In this document: positions 47,647 to 60,900 of the stretch, piece after piece
Layout: every line of letters begins with the position of its first letter
Numbering within the stretch: position 1 is the first letter of the stretch
DNA from: Hibiscus mutabilis
Lineage: Eukaryota > Streptophyta > Magnoliopsida > Malvales > Malvaceae
NCBI GenBank assembly: GCA_019671005.1
Contig: CM033717.1
Coordinates: 72,585,850-72,649,849, forward strand
Length of the DNA stretch: 64,000 bases
Direction of reading: 5' to 3'
Program-made: the position numbers and the translations under genes
The notes under the pieces: generated by a model
Seen by the model: the letters and a program-made list of their open reading frames with translations, nothing else
Databases searched by the model: none
What the model was told of the DNA's origin: nothing

Positions 47647-47997
47647 GATGGTAGGATGGAGGCGGAAGTTGTTGAATTGGAATTCGTGTAGCGGAAGCTT
47701 TCAAATGTGGAATGGGTAGGCAGCTGGGTTTCAATTTCATAGTTGAAATTACAAATAGTCGCAATTTTTTATTATTTAATACGTCATTACGTATAAATTT
47801 ACGTGTACTATCGTATACTTATCTACTGAACTTTAATTAAATTTCCTTGACAGACTGTTGCTTAGCAATTGAATTTTTATATTTTTTAAGGTGTTCATTA
47901 AAACGAGTTCAGTAATTAATTCTTTAATATTTTTATTGGTTTATATAAGTGATTGACGCTAACTACATATTTTTAAGTTGTTTCATATTTAGAATAG

Positions 47998-48554
47998 GCT
48001 TAAGGGTGTAAGAAGTTTTTGAACTTTTAAAAAAAATTAATTAAGTCTTTGAACTTTTTTACACCCAATTAAGCCCTTGAACTAAAAAATATAATCAATT
48101 AAGCTTTTGAATTAAGAAGTGTAATCAATTAAGCCCTTTGACCAATTTTGACCATTAAATTTTGATAGTTTTATTGATCTGTCGATGCAGTGCGTCGAAT
48201 CACAATGTTTCCACTTGACATTTTCAGAAACTTTTTTATTTTATTTAAACATTTTATTAAAATTTATAAAAATTGTAAAAGACTTATAAAATTTATAAAA
48301 AAAAGTTTTGAAAAAAATATGTAATTGTAATATTATAGAATTGTAGTGCATCATGTGTCAGTAATATATAAAAAAAAAAACTTTCACGATTTAATGGTTA
48401 AAATTGATCAAATAACTTAATTGATTTAATTTCTTGGTCCAATAACTTAATTGATTTAATTTTTTTTAATTCAGAGACTTAATTTAGTACAAAAAAATTT
48501 AGAAATTTAATTAATTTTTTTTTAAATTTAAAAATTTATTACACTCTTAAACCT
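47998..48554. mobile_element. Foldback MITE, family 1, complete
   Basis: The left end GCTTAAGGGTGTAAG is mirrored by the right end TTACACTCTTAAACC. Long arms on both sides repeat AATTAAGCCCTTTGACCAAT-type text in inverse orientation, about 200 bp each, around a centre containing CGATGCAGTGCGTCG. It is non-coding. A truncated relative lies at 35895-36310. Confidence 0.7.
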
Positions 48555-51500
48555 TTAAAATAATTATCAAACTTTTAATTGCTAAACACTTGGATATAGA
48601 TGTGGGTATTGCCATAATAGAAAGATGTACCTACGGCCTTTTGAGATTTCGTGATGCACTTTTGTTATGCAATCTTAATTATATATTTAGATTTTTAATA
48701 ATCTGTCATTTTACCGTACAATTAACTTCCCCAATCATTTGGCTATTGACTTGATTTTTGATACACCGGTTTATTTGGAAACGGATAAAAAAAAACCAAG
48801 ACGCAATTATTTTAAAATATTAAAATTGATAATATAAAAGTATATTTACTTTAGAAAAAAACTATCAATGTAATTTTTCTAATAACTTTGAAAAAGTAAT
48901 TTTCTTCTTCCCCAAGTTATATTGGTCATGTTGCGGATAGTAGATTACACTAACTAACAACTAATAATATTAATTGATTTAGCTAGTGAATTATATTAGT
49001 TGATTATATAAAATTGTTTGGTAAAATTAATTGATAGCTGATAGTTGTTTGATTATTTGAACAAGCAAAATGACATATAATAACGTAATTATATTTGATA
49101 CTTGTTTGAATAATTTATTAGTTATTAACATATTGCACACATTACTTTAATTAGATTATAAAATTAATTTTTAATATCATTACTAAGTATATATAAGAAG
49201 GTACATATTAATTTTTATTTGTGAAATTATCTTTTTAATATAATTTTAATAATTATTAAATTTAGATGTATATATTGTTTTCTTATCTATGAAATTATAT
49301 TTTGAATATAATTTTATTAATTATTAAATTTATATGTATTTATTAGTTTATATATTAATTTCTTATTTATAAATTTATTTTTTAAAAATTGTATTAGTTA
49401 ATCAAATGTATGTTATTTATAGAAATTTTTATAATTATCATGACAAAATAGTCTTTGCAAATCTTTTATTCAAACCTCTAACTCTAAAAGCTCCTAAAAG
49501 AATTTTTTTTAAAATAAGAGGTTTCACCTCAGTCCGCTATTACAATAATTTATTTACCAAACATCTAAATTAGTATATTTGACTGGTCAAACCTCTAAAA
49601 ATGCTTCAAACCTCTAATTTTAACTCAAAAAGTTGTTTACCAAACATGGTCATAATAATTCATGTTATGTAATACGAATTTTCACTTAGGTATTATTTTA
49701 TTTATTTTCTAATATTTTAAATAAATTGATGTGATTTCTTCAATTTTAAAACAAACAATAATTAACTAATAGGTTGATCCAAGTGATAAGCGGTTTAGTA
49801 TTGTTGAAGTATGTCTCGAGTTTGATGTCTTGTGCATGCAAAAAAAATTTGCTAGAAAACCCATCCACCAACATTATGTGTGCAACATAGGTCGGTCCGT
49901 ATTAGTTAAAGCGAACACAAACAATAATTAAATGCTTCAATCTTAATGGTATAAAAAAACCAAATTGCCTAAATTTAAAATAATTGTAATATAAACTAAT
50001 TCAAACTCAAAAATAGTTTAAAAGAACATTGCGAACTAGAAGTCCCTCAACTTTAGTTATTAGTATTTTTTTTTTTTTGATAGAGTAGTTATTACTATAT
50101 TTTTATATTTAAGTAGACTCATGCTTTTATTTATTTTATGCTAATCCAAATTGTTAGGCCAAAAATTCAGCAGCTCAGCTCACCCGCAGACTAGGATTTT
50201 TTTTTTTTTTGGCACATAAACCGCAGACTAGGATTAGGTCTATGCGAACATAGTTTATTTATTTTACATAAAGAAATACTTCTACATAGCTTTTCTTAAC
50301 AAACAAATTATATATATATATATATATGAATAACCATCGATATCTAGTATATTACTTGATTAATTCAGATCGCCGGATCGGATACTGCACATGTCTATTA
50401 TGAGGTGATACCCTTAACTAAATTGTTTGATTTACAACGACATAATTCAAACGGCTGACCTTGTTTAATGGATCTAGTGTCTCATCTCATTAGACTAACC
50501 GGTTGTTGGTAAATTAGATATATACTTTAATAAAAAGGAGTTTATGGTCTATGGAATAAAATGTTATTTGAAAACAGATTTTACAAAAAAAATCTCGTAT
50601 TATTTATTTCTTCTTTTCTAATTGTTTATTAATTTCATATTTAGTTTCTCAAATAAATAAGATTAAAATTGGGCTGAGAAATAAGTTGTTAAAGCTTGTT
50701 TGATGAAAGTAACATGAAAAGGAAAGAAGGGTTTTTACTTAAACAGTTATATGTCATGGTTAGGGACAAATTTGACGAAAATGACAGAGGAGAATGGTAA
50801 AATTGATATAAAATTAATATTTCAGTTTAAATGTGATAAACAAAATGTTAATATTTCCCAACCAATAGGAATAATAATACTTCAAGAATATAACAAAGAG
50901 TTGAAGAATTTGATTTAATAATAATAATAATAATAAAATTGTCATCATTATTATTTGAATAACTTAAAGGTAATTATAAAATAATATCTATTCATAAATA
51001 TTCTTAACTTTTGACAATGCGCATTCACTATATAGACAAAGTGATTTAAGTAAATAGAATTAAAATCATTACAAATGTGATAAAATCGTCAAAAATCACG
51101 TGTTAAGGTAATCTAAAATTAATTAGGTGGTAACGAACTTCCAAATACAAAAATAAAATTAAATATATTCGTATTGTGTATATTACCTTTTTTTCGGTGG
51201 AAACATGAGTTGCAGCAGCACCATATTGGTGGTTTGTGTCAATTTCACCGTGGCATCCGCCGTTGTATTACTCTTTCTTGGCACATGCTGCATTCCAGCT
51301 TCTATTACATAGATCCTGAATGTGAAAAATTAAGGAAGAACATCCTTTCCGAGCAGCTTCTATCGTGTATATACTTTATTCAACCTTTACATTTTTTTGA
51401 ATAATTTTAATGTAATTACAAGGTAGTATTTGTTTTATATTTTTTAATTATTTAATAATACACACACAACTTTACAAATAAAATTATTCGAACTCGAGTC

Positions 51501-52249
51501 TCCAAAAATTAACATCATATTTAACCCTTGAATTTGAATCCACATAATATAGAGAGCAACATTATAATCAGATCATCAGTTCTAGGACTAAATCAACGAA
51601 CACGAACTCTATTTAGGATATGTTATTGTATCAAGGTATTGTCAGTGGGGCTTCAGAAGGGGAGCACCATGAGCGACTGCTCAGGGCCCGACCAGTATAG
51701 ATTCCTAAAAATTAATTATTTTATTTTTCAATTTTTTTTATTTTATTAGATGAATAAATTAATCTACAGGTAAAGTTTATTTCTCTCCCACAAATCTCAA
51801 AATTTAGTTTTCCAAAATTTTATTATCTCCAAATTTAATTCTTTATGTTATTCTTATCCAATCTAACGGTAAAAAATGATGTAATATTCTTCAAAAAATT
51901 TGTATTTATTGTTCAAAATTAAGCTCCTTATCATACCCACAATTCAATTCTTTTAAATTTTATTAACAAAATAATGAAAATAATATGGCTGATAAATTTT
52001 AATTATTTTCAATAGTTTATTTATGAACTATTAAATTAATTAGTTAAAGTAAGAAGATATAAATATGTTCAATAAAGATCTGTTTTGAGTTTTTGCAAGG
52101 CCCCGAGAATGTCCAAAACGGCTTTGGGTATTGCAATCATATTCATGACTAAATACATATGAGTAATTTTTTTTTTTTAACTTACAACGGATATTGAAAC
52201 AATATAGTCCATAAATACATGAAGAATCTCTCGGTTGTTCAACATGATG
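48555..52249. other. Intergenic DNA, no supported gene
   Basis: Very AT-rich. It contains (TA)n at about 50307-50325 and (AAT)n at about 50915-50935. Text around 49500-49650 (TTTACCAAACAT repeated in both flanks) suggests a worn MITE. A worn GGGCCCGACCAG...GGCCCCGAG element lies at 51655-52120. The open frame near 51174-51404 has no recognisable domain and is rejected. Confidence 0.45.
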
Positions 52250-52801
52250 TCATTGTATTTCTAGATCTTGTGCACGGCCTTCATGTTCAGCTGAGGAATC
52301 AAACATCACCATGGATGAACCTTCACGAGTCTCGGGTTTAACCCGTGGCTCGGCCTTGATTCGACAAAGGGGACAAGTTGAATGCAAAGACAACCACTTG
52401 TCTATACACTCGGCATGGAATATATGTCTACAATTCGGTAACAGTCTGACCATGTCTTCATCTTCCAACATGGTCAAGCAAACCGAGCACTCGATCGACT
52501 TACCATTATGATAAATTCCACCCAATTGGATGGTTTGCTTGAACCGGAATATCGGCAACGAGTTGATGACCACGGGATCGAGCGGTGAGTCACCGAACGT
52601 GGTTAGCCCTAAGCTGCGTACGAGTCCGAGAAAATCTTGCCGGCGGCGGGCTTGGCGGCGTCTATGTACAAACCTTGAATAAAGGTGAAATATCACGACA
52701 AGGACAACGATAGTCAATACACATAGAAGGAAGGCGAACAAGATACGACTGTTAAGATTAGAAGTGTCGGGTGAAACAGGAGAATCTGCAGTGTCCGCCA
52801 T
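52250..52801 (-). CDS. ATL-family RING-H2 E3 ubiquitin ligase (copy 2, intact)
   Basis: A single-exon minus-strand frame of 183 residues from ATG at 52801. ATL proteins are membrane-anchored E3 ligases that bring an E2-ubiquitin to substrates, often in defence or stress responses. Seen here: one membrane segment at about residues 20-40 (ILFAFLLCVLTIVVLVVIF), a basic patch (RRRQARRRQ), a GLD-like motif (PLDPVVINSLPIF, 73-85), and a canonical RING-H2 with ligands C105, C108, C124, H126, H129, C132, C143, C146 plus the Trp at 136 that contacts E2. Intronless structure and size fit the family. It is flanked by two broken relatives at 47.0 and 53.9 kb. The substrate is unknown. Confidence 0.93.
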   Translation of the reverse strand: MADTADSPVSPDTSNLNSRILFAFLLCVLTIVVLVVIFHLYSRFVHRRRQARRRQDFLGLVRSLGLTTFGDSPLDPVVINSLPIFRFKQTIQLGGIYHNGKSIECSVCLTMLEDEDMVRLLPNCRHIFHAECIDKWLSLHSTCPLCRIKAEPRVKPETREGSSMVMFDSSAEHEGRAQDLEIQ

Positions 52802-53863
52802 AGATGTGCTCGAATTCGGGTAATGCCGTTATGGAAATGAAAAGACTGAGTTCCTATATATTTATATCAAACGTGGAATGCGTGGGCAGCTGGGTTTCAT
52901 AGTTGAAATTGCAAATTGTCGAAAATTTTTATATTTAATATATAGGTGAAGTTTTGATCAAGAAATATATGGGTGATGTTACCGATGTAAGAATATAATG
53001 AATTACCGGATACTTTGCTCAGATAGATGGTAAAAAATTATTTTGTGAAATAAATATGTTTAAACAGTAAATTTAGAAGTTGTCGTACCTTTTATGCATC
53101 TTCTGAAAATCATTAATATTTTCGGACAACATCTATATTTCCCCGCGTCTTTTACCGTCACTGTTTACCTTATAATCGTAGATTTTTTAATCCTTATTAA
53201 TTCCATATATATTTCTCAAATAAACACGACTAAAATTGGGATAAACAATAAATAGGTTTATTTTGATTAAAATGACATAGAAAATAAAAAAAGTGAAAAT
53301 CTTTTACTAACGCGTGTTATATATCATGATTAAAAGGAAAATTTGATGAAAATGACAATTATTATTATTGTTATAAACAGATCTTATTTTTCTCGACTAA
53401 TAATATCAAAGAACTGAAAAATGTGATTTACCTATAATTATTATTAGGGTAAATTACGTAAATCATCACTGAATTTTACTCTCAAATCTATTAGGATAAA
53501 TTGATAGCAATATATAAAAAGGTTTAAAATGAAGAGATTTTTAAGAGAAAAAAAGAAGAAAATAATTTAAATATGAAACTTCAATTTACAGTTGTCTAAT
53601 TCCAAAGTCAATAAACCTTTTTAGTTTTTAATATAGACTACATTCAAATACCATAGCAAAAAACATCATGATCGGGTATTGCCGTGTTGGAGACTTAAAG
53701 TATCAGTTTGCAGCACGTGCAAAACGAATCAAACGGATATTGAAACAATACAGTCCATAATTAAACGAAACAATGTAAAAGCATATCAATCTCTGTAATC
53801 ACGAATTGAAATTCTCTAATCATGAGAAATCTCTCCGTTTCTCAACATGATGTCATTGTCGTT
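52802..53863. other. Spacer between ATL copies 2 and 3
   Basis: AT-rich DNA. The part next to copy 2 (52802-52935) resembles the sequence upstream of copy 3 (54394-54510), including GCGTGGGCAGCTGGGTTTCA and TAGTTGAAATTGCA, so the duplication included promoter DNA. Downstream flanks also match, with TCAACATGATGTCATTG beside both genes. Confidence 0.7.
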
Positions 53864-54393
53864 CTAGATCTTGTGCACGCCCTTCATGTTCAGCGAGGAA
53901 TCAAACATCGCCATGGATGGACCTTCACGAGTCTCGGGTTTAACCCGCGGCTCGGCCTCGATTCGACAAAGGGGGCAAGTTGAATGCAAAGACAACCACT
54001 TGTCTATACACTCGTCATGGAATATGTGTCTACAATTCGGTAACAGTCTGGCCATGTCTTCATCTTCCAACTCGGTAAAGCAAACCGAGCACTCGGTCGA
54101 CTTACCACTATGATAAATTTCACCCAATTGGATGGTTTGCTTGAACCGGAATATCGGCAACGAGTTGATGATCACAGGATCGAGCGGCGTGTCACCGGAA
54201 GTGAATAGGCCTAGGCTGCGTATGTGTCCGAGAAACTCTTGACGGCGGCGACGTCTATGAACACACCTTGAATAAAGATGGAATATCACAGCAAGGACAA
54301 TGACAGTCGATACACAGAGAAGGAAGCCGACAAGATACGACTGTTAAGACCGAAAGCGTCGCGTAAAACAGGGGAATCTGCAGTGTCCGCCAT
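53864..54393 (-). pseudogene. ATL-type RING-H2 E3 ligase, frameshifted (copy 3)
   Basis: Starts at ATG 54393 with MADTADSPVLRDAFGLNSRI as in copy 2, but one base is missing within the membrane segment (near 54330; AAGCCGACAAG against AAGGCGAACAAG in copy 2). The frame therefore changes and ends early. Downstream, 54289-53864 continues in the correct frame with HLYSRCVHRRRRRQEF, PLDPVIINSLPIFRFKQ and an intact RING-H2 (ECSVCFTELEDEDMARLLPN, CRHIFHDECIDKW, CPLCR). A second one-base loss after DSS alters the tail (LNMKGVHKI). Likely a young pseudogene. Sequencing error would have to be excluded. Confidence 0.8.
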
Positions 54394-54509
54394 AGATGTT
54401 GTGTTTGAATTCTGGTAATGGAAATGAGAAGAATGAGTTTCTTCGGTTCTATGATGTGTGTGTGCAATGCGTGGGCAATTGGGTTTCATAGTTGAAATTG
54501 TAGATGGTC

Positions 54510-55149
54510 GAATTTTTTCATATTTAATATATTTGGTGATGTTAATGATGTACGAATACAATGAACTATATGATGTTATTGGTTAAAAAATTAAAATTTT
54601 AATTACATATGTTTATTTCTAAAAAAATTTAGTGACGGATTGATGATTGACTTTCCATCTTCCGATTTGTTCTCACTGCTTCAATTTCTGGAGTACATCA
54701 GGAAATATTATCTTTATTTTTTCTTAGAAAAATAAGGTTTTCAAAATAAATATTATCTTTAATGTTTTAATATTTTTATTTTTTTTATTAAAGTCATCGA
54801 CAACTGTTAACGATTTTAGTAGAAAGACACGCGCATGAGACTAAATTTAATTTAAAAACAGTGCTTAAATTGAATTAAAACAAAAACCAAACATGTACTA
54901 AGTGGAATGAAAAACTAAAACAAGCTCAAAAATCGTCATACTGTAACTTTGATTTTTTAAAATCGAGGACCGGGCCCCATTTTCCTTAATTTTTATTACT
55001 TAAGTAATTATAATATAAAAGGCTTCAAAATTTGATTTTAGTATTAGATAGAGGCCTCCACTTTTAAGTTAAAAATAACAAGGAAACAAAATAATAAGTT
55101 GATTATAATATTGGATAGATGTCTCTCTTTTTTTAATTTTTATTACTTA
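54510..55149. other. Intergenic DNA, no supported gene
   Basis: AT-rich and non-coding. A GGACCGGGCCCCATTTTCC phrase at about 54965 may be the end of the repeat element containing the minisatellite that follows. Confidence 0.4.
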
Positions 55150-55632
55150 AATAGTTATAGTTTAAGTTTTTTCTAATAGTTATTATTAGGGGTATAATTT
55201 TTTCTAATATTTGTTATTATAAGTTCAGTCTTAAAATTCTATTTTTTAATATTTTTTATTAGGGTTCATTTTTTTAATACTTTTTATTTGAGGCCCAATT
55301 TTCTTTGATATTTTTTACTAAGGACATACTCTTCAAATTCATTTTTTTAATATTTGTTATTTGGGGTCTAATTTTTTCAATACTTGCTATTAGATGCTCA
55401 ATTTTACCAATATTTTGTTACTATGAGCTACTCTTAAAATTTGTTTTTTTTAATATTTGTTATTATGAGTCCATTTTTTAATACATGTTATTTGATGCCT
55501 AATTTTTCCTGATATTTGTTCTTAGGGACATACTCTTAAAATTCAATTTTTTAATACTTGTTATTTGGGCTCTAACTTTTTTTCAATACTTGTTATTTAG
55601 AGTCTAATTTTTTCAATGCTTCTTATTAGATT
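55150..55632. repeat. Degenerate minisatellite, same family as 34680-35405
   Basis: About ten irregular units of AATATTTGTTATTAGGGGT-type text alternating with ATACTCTTAAAATTCATTTT-type text. The phrase order matches the array at 34.7-35.4 kb. It is probably carried by the same kind of non-autonomous element. Confidence 0.75.
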
Positions 55633-55639
55633 ATCGTTT

Positions 55640-55870
55640 TTTCCTAGGGGTGGAAATCGGGTGGGAAATAACTGAGAACCGCGGGGATTCGAACAATGGG
55701 TATGAGGAATAACCGAAATCTTCACCCACGGGATCGGGACGGGGGAGTTTTATAACCGAAGCTCAAATGGGGATGGGGACGAGTCGGGACGGGACGGGAC
55801 GGGGGAGTTTTATAACCGTAGGGATAGCAGAACCATACCCGTATAAATCACAGTGGGAATCCCCGAAAAA
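55640..55870. repeat. GGGGACGGGG-type dispersed repeat
   Basis: Diverged relative of the 41412-41638 segment: GGATTCGAACAATGGGTATG, GGGGGAGTTTTATAACCG (present twice) and AACCGTAGGGATAGC are shared in order. It includes a short (GGGAC)n run at about 55784-55803. No coding content. Confidence 0.7.
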
Positions 55871-57735
55871 TATCCACAGATATCTCGATATTTTACAAAG
55901 TTTGATGGCCATAAGGATAATTTACCTTTTTTATCAAAAATCTATTATCACCTGAGCATGGCCGGCTGGAGTAAGTTTAAAAATTCTTCTAAATTCTATA
56001 AAAATAATTAAAATGTTGTTTATACATTGTTGTAAACGTGATTTAGTTTAGTTTTGTTTAAAATACACGGTGGTCGATTTCAATATGTATTCTAAATGAT
56101 GTGAATATTTGATGTTGAAAGATCATAAAAATTTGGCAACAAATTTCTTTAAAAAGTTTTAGCAATGACTTTGAAAATCACCAAAAATTCTATAAGATAA
56201 ATCGGGTTCGGGTTGGGTTGAATTTTTATGAAGAACGAGGTCGGGTAAGTTTGGGTTTATGGCGAAAAATCTGACATGACACCCGAAAGTAATTGTGTAT
56301 TTTTCCCTATATTTTTAGGGATATTTTACAATAATTCCGCTCATTATATATATTTTTATAATTAGGTCCTTAAAATTAATTTTTTACAATTAGATTCCTA
56401 AAATTAATTTATTTTTACAATTAATCCTCTGAAATTAATTTTTTACAATTAAATATCTACAATTATTTTTTTAGATCGAGTCAGATTCAGATTTAAAATA
56501 GTTGTTTCTAGCCCGGATTTAAATCGGCCAAAAACTCAACCAGATCCATGCTCATCCCTAATGATGACAGGGTTTAATGATAATACTTGGTTTAAGACGG
56601 AGTCTAAGTAATGGTTGCCATGAAGGTGACAAAGATATCTTGGTCCAATAGTAGACAGAGGATTAGTCATTTCTCATTCTAAGGAATATTTAGCAAAATT
56701 TAAAAAATTATTTTATAACTAGTTTGCCATATTTATTGGTTGGTTGATTTGGATTAGATACTGCAGATGTATATGTAACGTTCAAAACTAAATTTATTTT
56801 ATTCACAACACTTAGATTTAAATCTTTAATCTTGTTGAACCCAACAAGTGACTCCAGTAGAAAAGATGCTAATATTTTTCTTAAGACAACAGAATTTAAA
56901 CATCTTGTTTAAGACCTAGTGTCTTATCTCACTATATAAATCGATATTTGGTAATTTGAGTTTCAATCAAACTTTAGTCGAAAAAATATGATTACAGCAA
57001 TTTATTTAAATATTTTCTTAAAATAATTATCCCATAAATTATGGCTTTGAGAAGGAAATTAAAATTTTGAAAATAAAAAAGATAAAGATGAAAGGACTTT
57101 GTGGAGGGAAAAGCAAACCACTCTCGCTCCATCCGTTTAGACCCTTAACCTCAGTAAACTACCCCACTAGAATGGCAAATTGGCATCCCAACCCCTCAGC
57201 TGACCCAATGTTTTTTTTTTTTTAATTTCTTTTGGATACAAGTTGCCCCATATTTTTCATTCACAAATTTCTATTGAATTTTTCTTTTCAAAATGAAGTG
57301 ATATAAATTAAATTGTTAATGATTACACAATCAATTATATAGAATATTCATGTTTAATAAATTGTAGAATTTAGGACTGGTACTCTTTATGGTGTATTCA
57401 AAAGGTCTATGATTGAGATTTGAATTTGTGTTTTGAATTAAAGGGTTTGTAACTAAAAAATAAAGAAAGGGTTAATTGTATATGTTAAAGAAAGGGTTAA
57501 TTGTATATGTTAAAAAAGGATTAATTGTATAAAATATCCTTAAACCGTCTCTTACATTATAAATTGGTTCTTAAACTTTAAAAATTTTAATTCAAAGTAT
57601 CACTATTGCACTAATAAATCACTTTGTCACCGTACCTATCAATCTAAATTCGGATCTTATGTGGAATGTATTTAAAATATGTGGATCTAATTGTAAATAT
57701 GTGTATACCAACATCGTGGGTAATATATATATATA
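55871..57735. other. Intergenic DNA, no supported gene
   Basis: AT-rich. Lines of TTTTTACAATTAGATTCCTA-type text at 56340-56470 form a short degenerate repeat. A recurring TTGGTTGATTTGGATTAGAT phrase lies near 56739. A 17-bp direct repeat GTTAAAGAAAGGGTTAATTG-type unit lies near 57460-57510. Confidence 0.4.
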
Positions 57736-57950
57736 TGGGTTAGGATCAACTTACGTAGTGTAAAACTCTTTAATTTTTACACGTTTTTTGGATCGTTAGA
57801 TTGGAAAAATAGATGATCGAGATTAACTCCTTACTTTTTTCCCAAGTGACAATCTTTACATATTCTACTGTTAATCTCAACCATCCGTTTTACTCATCTA
57901 ACGATCAAAAAAACGTGTAAAACATAGAAAGTTTTACATTGTGTAACTAG
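57736..57950. mobile_element. Foldback MITE, family 2, inserted in a TA repeat
   Basis: The left arm GTGTAAAACTCTTTAATTTT..TTTTGGATCGTTAGAT is inverted on the right as ATCTAACGATCAAAAAAACG..AAAGTTTTACATTGTGTAAC. The central segment contains AAGTGACAATCTTTACATA. (TA)n runs flank both sides (about 57724-57735 and 57954-57969), consistent with insertion at TA. A half copy is at 24841-24967. Confidence 0.75.
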
Positions 57951-60900
57951 AAATATATATATATATATACATATAATTAAAAAAGTATTCTTTTAAATGC
58001 ATTTTTACAGTTCAATTCACATGTTCACACTCTAATTAATAACTTAACTGACAAAAAAATCTAATTAGTTTGGTAATAATATTTTGAGAATTTAATTAAA
58101 ATTGTTTTAAAATTTAGGGTCTTTTTAAAATGCATCTTTTTTCCACCTAAAATTTAGGGTCAATTGAAATTTTAAACTATAAACTAAAAATGCCTCGTTA
58201 ATCAACCTTTAATAAAAATAAACCATTCAATTCAAAAAAATAAAAAATAAACCATTGAAATGATTTATTCTTTTTTTTTATCTAAAAGTGTGATCTAATT
58301 CATAGAAAAATCATACATTAATAATACAATTGCGTACCTCGTTACAAATTTTCTTACGCCTAAAATTAAATAAAAGAATACAACGTAATAATATTAACGA
58401 AAATAAAACACCTAGACAAAAGCAAAAACACCAAACTCAAACAACTCTACGTGCAACAAGCAACCCACAATTCAAAGATCACATCCAAAATCAAAATTCA
58501 AGTAAACTCCATCACTCGATAACAAGCACTCCTACATACCCCAACAATCAAGAAACCAATACCAAATGATTCGGACGCAACAGCCAATCAAACCACCATG
58601 TAGCGCCTCATCCTCCAATGCCACACAAAAGCACCGCAAAAGAACTATATACCACCAATAGATATAGTTTAAGCCTCAAAAAATCATTTAAAAAAACAAG
58701 TTGCGTTGTGAAAATGTAAAGGACTATTCGAATTCAACTTTTAGTTTGAATGAATTATTTCAACTAAATTTGTGTAAACATAGAGAAAAGTAGACTGGTT
58801 GAACAAAACATAGTATTTAATTTATTAATTAACTAATTTAGATTAGATATTGTAGAGAGGTATTATAAGGTCGACTCCCCTTATTCAAATTGTTTCATTC
58901 ATAACACTCGATTTCTTATTTAATATGTTCAAAGAAGTGGTTGATAAAATAAACTATTTGTTAATAATTTAACGGTGATTACAATGTAGTATTTGTTCAT
59001 ACACATTCTTAACTTTTTAACAATGCACATACCTTGTAGACAAAGTGATTGAACCCGAATCTTTTAGGATGAACATCATCAACTTTTCTACTGTGACTAC
59101 TTGTTGGGTTCTAAAATAAACTATTTTAAAGTAATAAATATAACAAGCATATTATGTTACTTCGCATTTTTCTTCATTTTCACCTAAGCGCTCCATAATT
59201 ATATTAATTATAATTGTTTTGATCAATTTAACTTTTATTTGGATTAGAGTCTAAGAAGTAATCTTTGGGAATATAAGAATGATATTTTTTTTAGAAAATT
59301 TGAGTTCGTGTAATATTATCTACAAAATGTATGTGAATTTTATCAAAAGTAAAAATAACATAACATATATAATCATGTGACCATATTACGAATGCTCACA
59401 AGTTTTTATTTGAACTAAATAATATTTTCAACTTAATCATTTCATTTAAATGAATATTTATTTTCAACTTAATCATTTCATGTTTCTAAAAATTATTATT
59501 TAGTCACTCAAATAATTTTTTACAAACATGTCACTTCGTCGTTAAAATTGAAACATGTGTCTAATGTGGAATAATGTACTAATAATTTTAGTCCCCCGAC
59601 ACTTATACGCACAATTAGCTTGATCATAATTCGAAACAAATCAATAAATTCTTATTTAGTCTTTTTTTGTGAAATTGTCGAACCAAAATGAGACCATCGA
59701 ATCAAATCAACATATGGATAATTGTATGTTACCATAAAACATTGATAATTTACTGATAAAAGTAACAATTAGATAACTGCAACCTGAAAGTATTACAACA
59801 TTTTGAGGAGAATAACAAATAATTTAAGAGAAAAACAAAGAGTTAATTGATAGAATTTTTAAACATAAAGACTTAAATTTGTATAATTCTTTCGAATTAC
59901 GACCAATTTGATCAAATGTATATGTTTAGGGACAAACACTATTGAAACATCATGTCACAACACCATCTTTCATCCATTTTAACGAAAGGTGATATGTTTA
60001 TAAATATGTGATTCGTTTGTAACCAGACTAATAGTTGAGTGACTTGTAGTGCATTTTACTCATAAATCTTTAACTTTTTTTTGGTAAATAAGTCTTTAAC
60101 CTTTTAATATGCATTTAAATAAATCTATATTTAAAGAAAACACTAAGACCAAACTCAAAACTTAATGTCAAGCAAGACTAAATCTATAAAATTTACTTTA
60201 TAGATCAATTAAATTTTATATATCATATGTTGTTGTCTGAGTCTTAAGTCGATTAGCATCTTATGGAGTTTGTGAATTGAAATACATTCAATTACAATAA
60301 AGGAGACACATGATATTTTCTTGATACCACTTGACACCTGTAGGATAAACTCCATCGTCAATGTATCGAATAACAATCTATAATTTATTTTTAGCACGAG
60401 TAAAATCATAAATATATTATTGGATAAATATATAGTGTACAATTTTAATTTCAACTTGTACACTTTTTTATCGTTTTGGTCATTTCTATTATTTAACCAT
60501 CTACCTTTAAAAAATAGTTGACTTATTATTTTTAATAAAAATAATGACTAAAACATTAAAAATATCATTATACCTCTAAAAAATTTGTATACAAACTAGG
60601 TCAAATATTTTAAAACAACTTTTTAAAGAATATGATAGCCGTCCTAATTTAGTAAACATCATATATGTGTGGATAAAGCAAGGCTTTGAATTTTAATATA
60701 TATAATTCAATAATATCCCATTAGAAAATCTCAATAAATATTAGCAATTAAACTTTTTTACAACTTTTCATTTGGTAAATATTAAAACTACCATCAGCTT
60801 TTGTAAAAAATGTAATATTATATATAAATTTTAATTTTGTGTGACTGTATACATAAAATTTTGATTTTATTTATTTTTTATATATTTATAAAGTGATTAT

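Noticed and set aside
51174..51404. 76-codon frame rich in Cys and His
   Set aside because: Cys/His spacing fits no zinc-finger family I know, and the surrounding DNA is AT-rich intergenic.
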